DNA of 8,199 bases, taken from positions 1 to 8,199 of the forward strand of contig DATJXI010000311.1 in the NCBI GenBank assembly GCA_035500275.1, in the 5' to 3' direction. Positions 5,917-8,199 of the stretch are shown here, piece after piece; position 1 is the stretch's first letter; the number at the start of each line of letters is the position of its first letter. The notes beneath the pieces were generated by a model that did no database searches, was not told the origin of the DNA, and saw only the letters and a list, made by a program, of their open reading frames with translations. This DNA comes from Roseiarcus sp035500275 (GTDB lineage Bacteria; Pseudomonadota; Alphaproteobacteria; Rhizobiales; Beijerinckiaceae). A program made the position numbers and the translations under genes.

Positions 5917-6081
5917 ATGACGCAGGTGATGAAAGCATTCGTTCTGGATGAGGGCGGCGCGACCGCGATCGAGTACGCCCTGATCGCGTCGCTGATCTCG
6001 GTCTTCTGCATCGCGGTCCTTCAAACGCTGGGCAGCAAGGCCAGCAACACGTTCAACACGATCGCGAACACGCTCCACTAG
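5917..6081 (+). CDS. flp: Flp/Fap-type (type IVb) pilin
   Basis: 54 residues: MTQVMKAFVLDEGGATAIEY and onward. GGGAG lies eight bases upstream of this ATG; the ATG at 5929 is also possible. The short leader ends in G14, and the prepilin peptidase should cut G14|A15, giving a mature peptide of 40 residues. The Flp signature GATAIEYALIA gives Glu at +5 of the mature form followed by the Tyr typical of Flp pilins. A hydrophobic helix follows (about 21-37), then a polar tail. The product is the major subunit of Tad pili used for adhesion. The matching peptidase gene starts 33 bases downstream, presumably in the same operon. A cysteine (C31) in the hydrophobic helix is mildly unusual. Confidence 0.93.
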   Translation: MTQVMKAFVLDEGGATAIEYALIASLISVFCIAVLQTLGSKASNTFNTIANTLH

Positions 6082-6114
6082 CGTCTCATCCACGCGCCGC
6101 CGTAAGAGACGCTT

Positions 6115-6618
6115 GTGCTCAACTTGGTCCTTCTCGCCTTCTTCCCCGGCATGATGGCGCTCGCGGCGTCGATGGACCTCCTGACCATGACGATCCCCAA
6201 TCGGGTCTCGTCGGCGCTCGTGCTCGCCTATTTCGCGCTGGCGATTGCGCTGCGCGCGCCACCGCAAGACGTGCTCCTCAACGTCTCGTGCGCGGCGGCG
6301 GTCCTGTCCGCCATGTTCCTCATGTTTTCGCTAGGGTGGATCGGGGGCGGCGACGCAAAGCTCGCAGCGGCCACCGCGCTCTGGCTCGGGTGGGCCTCGA
6401 TTTTCGACTACGGCGTCATGGCGGCGCTCTGCGGCGGCGTTCTCACGCTTGTTCTTCTGGCCCTCCGGTTTACCACGCTCCCCGGCTTTCTGGAGAGGCG
6501 GGCCTGGCTCGCCCGGCTAAAGGAAAAGAGCGTCGGCGTCCCCTATGGGGTCGCCTTGGCGGCGGCTGGCCTGATCCAGATTCCGCACACGAAAATTTGG
6601 GCCTCCGCCCTCGCCTAA
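6115..6618 (+). CDS. cpaA: Prepilin peptidase, CpaA/TadV type (A24 family)
   Basis: 167 residues from GTG 6115, with a weak AAGAGA ribosome-binding site. This integral inner-membrane aspartyl protease cuts the leader of Flp prepilins. Both catalytic aspartates are visible: D21 in the ASMDLLTMTIPNRVS segment after the first membrane helix, and D80 in GWIGGGDAKL, the G-x-G-D-x-K motif. Hydrophobic segments lie around 5-20, 33-47, 56-75, 85-93, 97-117 and the C-terminal GVPYGVALAAAGL (141-153), the last a conserved CpaA feature. The size fits CpaA/TadV rather than the larger PilD, which also carries an N-terminal methylase domain. It is the partner of the upstream pilin; no other tad/cpa gene is present in the window. 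Confidence 0.93.
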   Translation: MLNLVLLAFFPGMMALAASMDLLTMTIPNRVSSALVLAYFALAIALRAPPQDVLLNVSCAAAVLSAMFLMFSLGWIGGGDAKLAAATALWLGWASIFDYGVMAALCGGVLTLVLLALRFTTLPGFLERRAWLARLKEKSVGVPYGVALAAAGLIQIPHTKIWASALA

Positions 6619-6642
6619 AGCCGCCGCGCCGGCGCGGCGGCT
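6619..6642 (+). terminator. Perfect 24-bp GC-rich palindrome after cpaA
   Basis: AGCCGCCGCGCC (6619-6630) is followed directly by its exact reverse complement (6631-6642), starting at the base after the cpaA stop codon. As RNA it makes a very stable hairpin whose innermost bases form the loop. No T tract follows, so it is a probable but not canonical terminator of the pilin-peptidase unit. Confidence 0.6.
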
Positions 6643-7048
6643 CATGAGGCCGACTCAGCAGTAGTAACAGCGTAGTTAAGTATAAAAGAGATCCTCGGCT
6701 CAAGCTGCTTCCCTAGAAGTGCCTGGCACCCTCGCGAAGTTGGTTACGGCCGAATTTCGCAAAAAAGAGAACTTTCCGCTCCCGACGCAAAGCCGCAAGC
6801 GCGGAGCGTTCGAGTCGCAACGGGCCGCGACGAAAGCCCGCATTCCGATTGTTAATTCTTGATTGTTTATCGGCCATTTGCTAGCGATTGCGCGTTGGGC
6901 CGCGTTCATGCGGCTCGAACGTTGGCGTCGAAAAGCGCTATAGTGCCGTGGCGCAAGCTCAAGCAGCTTTCGTCCAGCGTCGAGAAAGTCCGCGCCAAAG
7001 CGGCGGCGCTTTAAGCAGCCAGTCGCGCTGCCAAAACGGGAGGAGCAC
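6643..7048. other. 406-bp intergenic region upstream of the sugar ABC operon
   Basis: No supported gene. The minus-strand open frame at 6700-7050 is rejected (see rejected items). Visible: an AT-rich stretch at about 6847-6871 with ATTGTT twice, a weak promoter-like pair TTGATT (6859-6864) with 17 bases to TAGCGA (6882-6887), TATAGT in GCGCTATAGTG (about 6937-6947), and CGCTCC/GGAGCG arms around 6778-6810. The strong ribosome-binding site GGGAGGAG is at 7038-7045. The length suggests room for promoter and operator sites of the transporter; no riboswitch fold was recognised. Confidence 0.4.
6847..6871. promoter_or_regulatory. AT-rich repeated motif, possible operator or promoter of the ABC operon
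   Basis: GATTGTTAATTC (from 6848) and GATTGTTTATCG (from 6861) are near-identical words 13 bases apart, in a local AT-rich island flanked by CCGAT and ATCGG. Sugar ABC operons often carry repressor sites here, but no specific regulator can be named from this. Confidence 0.3.
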
Positions 7049-8038
7049 ATGTCTCAAGCATTCGAACACCTCATTTCCGCCGCCGCCGGCGGTCGCGTCA
7101 GCCGGCGCCGGTTCATTGTCGCCGGCGCTGCAGGTTCCGTCGCGATTCTCGCCGGGGAAGTCGGCGCGCTCGCCGCCGACAAGCCGAAAGTCGGCCTCGT
7201 CATGAAGTCGCTCGCCAACGAGTTCTTCAAGCAGATGGAGGCGGGGGCGGAGAAGTACGCGGCCGCCAACACCGACAAGTTCGAGTTCAAGGCCGTCGGC
7301 ATGAAGGACGAGCGCGACTTCGCCGCGCAGGTCGACGCGATCGAGAATTTCGTCACCCAGAAATACGACATCATCGTCGTCGCCCCGGCCGACTCGAAGG
7401 CGATGGTCACGCCGATCGCCAAGGCGGTGAAGGACGGCGTCCATGTGATCAACATCGACGTCGAGCTCGACAAGGAGGCCAAGAAGGCGGCCGGAATCGA
7501 TCTCGCGTTCTTCGGCCCGGACAACCGCGCCGGCGCCAAGCTCGCCGGCGACGCCCTCGCCAAGAAGCTCGGGCCGGGCGGCAAGGTGGTCATCCTCGAG
7601 GGCAACCCGGAGGCCGACAACGCCGTGCAGCGCAAGCTAGGCTTCATGGACTCGGTCAAGGAGGGCAACCTGCAGCTCCTCGACAGCAAGACGGCGCACT
7701 GGGAGACGGAAGAGGCCAACACCCTGATGACCAACTTCCTCACCCAGTATCACGACATCCAGGGCGTGATGGCGGCCAACGACTCGATGGCGCTCGGCGT
7801 GGTCAGGGCGCTCGATGCGGCGGGCCTGGGCAAGAAGGTGCAGGTCGTCGGCTTCGACAACATCCCGGCGGTGCAGCCGCTGGTCAAGAGCGGCGAGATG
7901 CTGGCGACCGTCGAGCAGTACGGCGCCGACATGGCGGTGCTCGGCATCAAATACGGGATGCGCGAGAAGGCAGGCGAGAAATTCACCGGCTGGGTCAAGA
8001 CGCCGATCAAGTTGATCGAGGCCAAAGACCTCACGTAA
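7049..8038 (+). CDS. Sugar ABC transporter periplasmic substrate-binding protein (ribose-type, Tat-exported)
   Basis: 329 residues. GGAGG (7039-7043) stands five bases before the ATG. The N-terminus carries a twin-arginine signal, S18-R-R-R-F22 followed by a hydrophobic run, with a likely AxA cut after A42. The mature part is a Peripla_BP_4 / RbsB-like two-lobe protein: it opens with KPKVGLVMKSLANEFFKQME (45-64), and continues with DIIVVAPADS, GVHVINIDVELD, DNRAGAKLAGDAL, GVMAANDSMALGVVRAL and VVGFDN, all typical strands and helices of the family. The aspartates and asparagine in these loops usually contact a pentose or hexose. It captures a sugar in the periplasm for the downstream ATPase and permease. 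The ligand is unknown. Codon use is strongly biased to AAG, GAG, ATC and GTC, as expected for an abundant protein. Confidence 0.93.
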   Translation: MSQAFEHLISAAAGGRVSRRRFIVAGAAGSVAILAGEVGALAADKPKVGLVMKSLANEFFKQMEAGAEKYAAANTDKFEFKAVGMKDERDFAAQVDAIENFVTQKYDIIVVAPADSKAMVTPIAKAVKDGVHVINIDVELDKEAKKAAGIDLAFFGPDNRAGAKLAGDALAKKLGPGGKVVILEGNPEADNAVQRKLGFMDSVKEGNLQLLDSKTAHWETEEANTLMTNFLTQYHDIQGVMAANDSMALGVVRALDAAGLGKKVQVVGFDNIPAVQPLVKSGEMLATVEQYGADMAVLGIKYGMREKAGEKFTGWVKTPIKLIEAKDLT

Positions 8039-8063
8039 TCTCGGTCGTCGAACGGCCGGGACG

Positions 8064-8102
8064 GAGGGCGCGGGCGTTCGTCCGCGCCCTCTTTCTTGTT
8101 TC
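8064..8102 (+). terminator. Rho-independent-type terminator/attenuator between binding protein and ATPase
   Basis: GAGGGCGCGG (8064-8073) pairs perfectly with CCGCGCCCTC (8082-8091) around an 8-nt loop (8074-8081), followed by TTTCTTGTTT. It lies 26 bases past the stop of the binding protein and 25 bases before the ATPase start. In binding-protein operons such a stem commonly protects the upstream message and lowers expression of the downstream subunits. Confidence 0.85.
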
Positions 8103-8126
8103 GCGACGAGAGCGGGCGGGTGCGCG

Positions 8127-8199
8127 ATGGACAGCCCCATCCTGACCATGAAAGCGGTCGGCAAACGCTTCCCCGGCGTCGTGGCGCTGCGCGGCGTTT
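8127..8199 (+). CDS. Sugar ABC transporter ATP-binding protein (5' end only)
   Basis: Only 24 codons are in the window: MDSPILTMKAVGKRF and then PGVVALRGV. This is the opening of the RbsA/MglA/XylG type double-ATPase subunits (compare ILxMxxIxKRFPGVxALxxV); the Walker A loop would follow just beyond the edge. ATG 8127 is taken as the start; an in-frame ATG at 8148 is possible, and neither has a strong ribosome-binding site. It pairs with the upstream binding protein, and a permease gene is expected further right. Confidence 0.85.
   Translation, partial: MDSPILTMKAVGKRFPGVVALRGV

Noticed and set aside
6851..6870. CtrA-like TTAA-N7-TTGT in the ABC leader
   Set aside because: Two mismatches to the second half-site; too weak to report as a site.
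6692..6970. AAGCTGCTT near 6700 and AAGCAGCTT near 6961 as an inverted pair
   Set aside because: Nine bases, distant, one mismatch from self-palindromic; chance is likely.
6700..7050. Minus-strand open frame of 116 codons in the ABC leader
   Set aside because: Starts over the ribosome-binding site of the binding protein, no upstream ribosome-binding site of its own, no recognisable domain; kept out as unsupported.
1..8199. CRISPR array, tRNA, rRNA, transposon ends or integrase
   Set aside because: No regularly spaced repeats of CRISPR length, no tRNA arms or CCA-type ends, no transposase or recombinase motifs, no matching terminal repeats seen.

Overview
The window reads as chromosomal DNA of a GC-rich alphaproteobacterium, most likely of the order Hyphomicrobiales (Rhizobiales). 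The reasons are a DUF1491-family protein, a SufE next to a membrane-anchored peptidoglycan-binding protein, a c-556-type cytochrome paired with a diheme cytochrome c, an Flp pilin with a CpaA peptidase, frequent GTG starts and TTAA-type intergenic motifs. A methanotroph-like or Beijerinckiaceae/Methylocystaceae source is possible, but nothing in the window proves it. There is no rRNA, tRNA, CRISPR array, transposase or integrase.

Layout. Positions 1-435 are AT-richer than the rest. They hold a minus-strand open frame that leaves the window (uncertain gene) and a striking array of CCAAG/CTTGG words at 10-bp steps that forms a 15-bp inverted repeat. Positions 436-1302 (minus) encode an inner-membrane-anchored coiled-coil/proline-rich protein with a small C-terminal domain. 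Reading away from it on the plus strand is a two-gene cytochrome unit: a c-556-like monoheme protein (1446-1883) and a membrane-anchored diheme cytochrome c (1920-2822). This converges almost stop-to-stop with sufE (2828-3256, minus). After a 212-bp divergent intergenic region come a peptidoglycan-binding-domain membrane protein (3469-4104) and a DUF1491 protein (4110-4457), five bases apart. They are followed by a cyclopropane-fatty-acid-synthase-family methyltransferase (4551-5798).

A short Flp-type pilin (5917-6081) and a CpaA/TadV prepilin peptidase (6115-6618) form a minimal Tad pair, closed by a perfect 24-bp palindrome. A 406-bp intergenic leader then precedes a sugar ABC transporter: a Tat-exported periplasmic binding protein (7049-8038), a rho-independent-type terminator or attenuator hairpin, and the first 24 codons of the ATPase subunit at the right edge.

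Together the window is mostly cell-envelope and housekeeping functions: periplasmic electron transfer, Fe-S assembly, peptidoglycan contact, membrane-lipid methylation, pilus maturation and sugar uptake. I see no clear novel defence or mobile system. The points most worth a second look are the phased repeat array and edge frame at the left, the altered bicarbonate-site residues in the CFA-synthase homologue, the isolated Flp/CpaA pair, and candidate CtrA-like sites in two divergent intergenic regions.
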